The notes beneath the pieces were generated by a model. That model had not been told where the DNA came from, did not search any database, and was given only the letters and a program-made list of their open reading frames with translations. Position numbers and translations under genes: made by a program. A DNA stretch of 64,000 bases from Arthrobacter methylotrophus (GTDB taxonomy: Bacteria > Actinomycetota > Actinomycetes > Actinomycetales > Micrococcaceae). This document shows, piece by piece, positions 63,605 to 64,000 of this stretch (its first letter is position 1; each line of letters opens with the position of its first letter). Where the stretch lies: NCBI RefSeq assembly GCF_039539965.1, contig NZ_BAABED010000001.1, forward strand, positions 4,860,779-4,924,778, written 5' to 3'.

Positions 63605-63687
63605 TGCGCGGAGGGGGACTTGAACCCCCACCCCCTTTCGAGGACTAGCACCTCAAGCTAGCGCGTCTGCCATTCCGCCACCCGCGC
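63605..63687 (-). tRNA. tRNA-Leu (anticodon GAG)
   Basis: On the minus strand it starts GCGCGGGTGGCGGAATGGCA, has the anticodon stem-loop CTAGC-TTGAGGT-GCTAG (GAG), a long class II variable arm (GTCCTCGAAAGGGGGT region), the T arm GGGGGTTCAAGTCCCCC and the acceptor end TCCGCGC with A. CCA is not encoded. Its 3' end is the likely attB/attR core of the adjacent integrase. Confidence 0.95.
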
Positions 63688-63972
63688 AGGTGGTGTTCGG
63701 AGCCTTGGCTCTGCGCCTCTCGGCGCTTCTCTTTCCTCCGAAGCAGCGAGAAAAACTCTAACACGGTTTCTGGGAAATGAAAAAATCGGTACTGGAAGGG
63801 GGCTACGGACGGAATTAGTCCGCGACAATCTGCGTCAACCGGCGCGAAAACACCTGAAAACACCGCACCCAAACCCCGTGGCGATGGTAGGCTGAGGGAA
63901 GCGCGCGGGAGCGTCCGCACCATTCGCCTGCCCGCCGGAGTATGCGAATCCCAGCCAGCAAAGGAGAGCTCC

Positions 63973-64000
63973 ATGACTGATATCCGACCCGAGGAAGTTG
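63973..64000 (+). CDS. 5' end of a gene cut by the window
   Basis: ATG at 63973 follows AAAGGAGAGCTCC, a strong ribosome binding site, and encodes MTDIRPEEV before the window ends. The product cannot be named. The 285-base gap before it (63688-63972) shows no other gene and probably holds its promoter and that of the tRNA. Confidence 0.6.

Overview
The window looks like a chromosomal stretch of a high-GC actinobacterium of the Arthrobacter group (Micrococcaceae). The pointers are a dnaK-grpE-dnaJ-hspR operon behind two HAIR (HspR) operators, a DUF222/HNH endonuclease gene, DUF4193 and DUF2236 genes, an ECF42 sigma factor with its YCII partner, and sortase-E-like LAATG anchoring. This is inferred from gene content; no database search was run.

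Positions 1-46,000 read as ordinary, densely packed chromosome with intact genes. In order: a GMC oxidoreductase/PAS/cupin operon; pabC; cardiolipin synthase; a MarR regulator with a divergent FAD oxidoreductase; a twin-trypsin wall-anchored protein; an NCS1 permease; a tyrosine phosphatase translationally coupled to a kinase-PabB fusion; a nucleoside salvage operon (nucleoside hydrolase, MFS, ribokinase) with a divergent LacI regulator; DUF222/HNH; LysE; a VapBC-type toxin-antitoxin pair; the ECF42/YCII pair; aminotransferase; MarR/MMPL; epimerase/TetR; DUF2236; the heat-shock operon; an SNF2 helicase; DMP19; and an ECF sigma/anti-sigma pair divergent from a lipoprotein. Several intergenic regions carry clear operators or large palindromes.

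From about 46,500 to 62,900 nearly every gene is split by single-base frameshifts, while coding sense continues across each break. Most breaks look like one base missing from a short homopolymer run. Housekeeping genes (lipA, trmB, DUF4193) are hit as often as mobile genes, so sequence error is at least as likely as true decay. lipA and an MTHFR-like gene lie behind a tandem glycine riboswitch (47126-47335).

From about 48,960 the content changes to a mobile island resembling an actinobacterial integrative/conjugative element: an interrupted MFS gene at the left junction, secreted and coiled-coil proteins, a membrane protein, an FtsK-type DNA translocase whose Walker A motif is split by an intein with the marks of class 3, small accessory genes, a GIY-YIG protein, a transposase remnant, and a tyrosine integrase immediately downstream of tRNA-Leu(GAG). 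After the tRNA the chromosome resumes with the first codons of a further gene at 63973.
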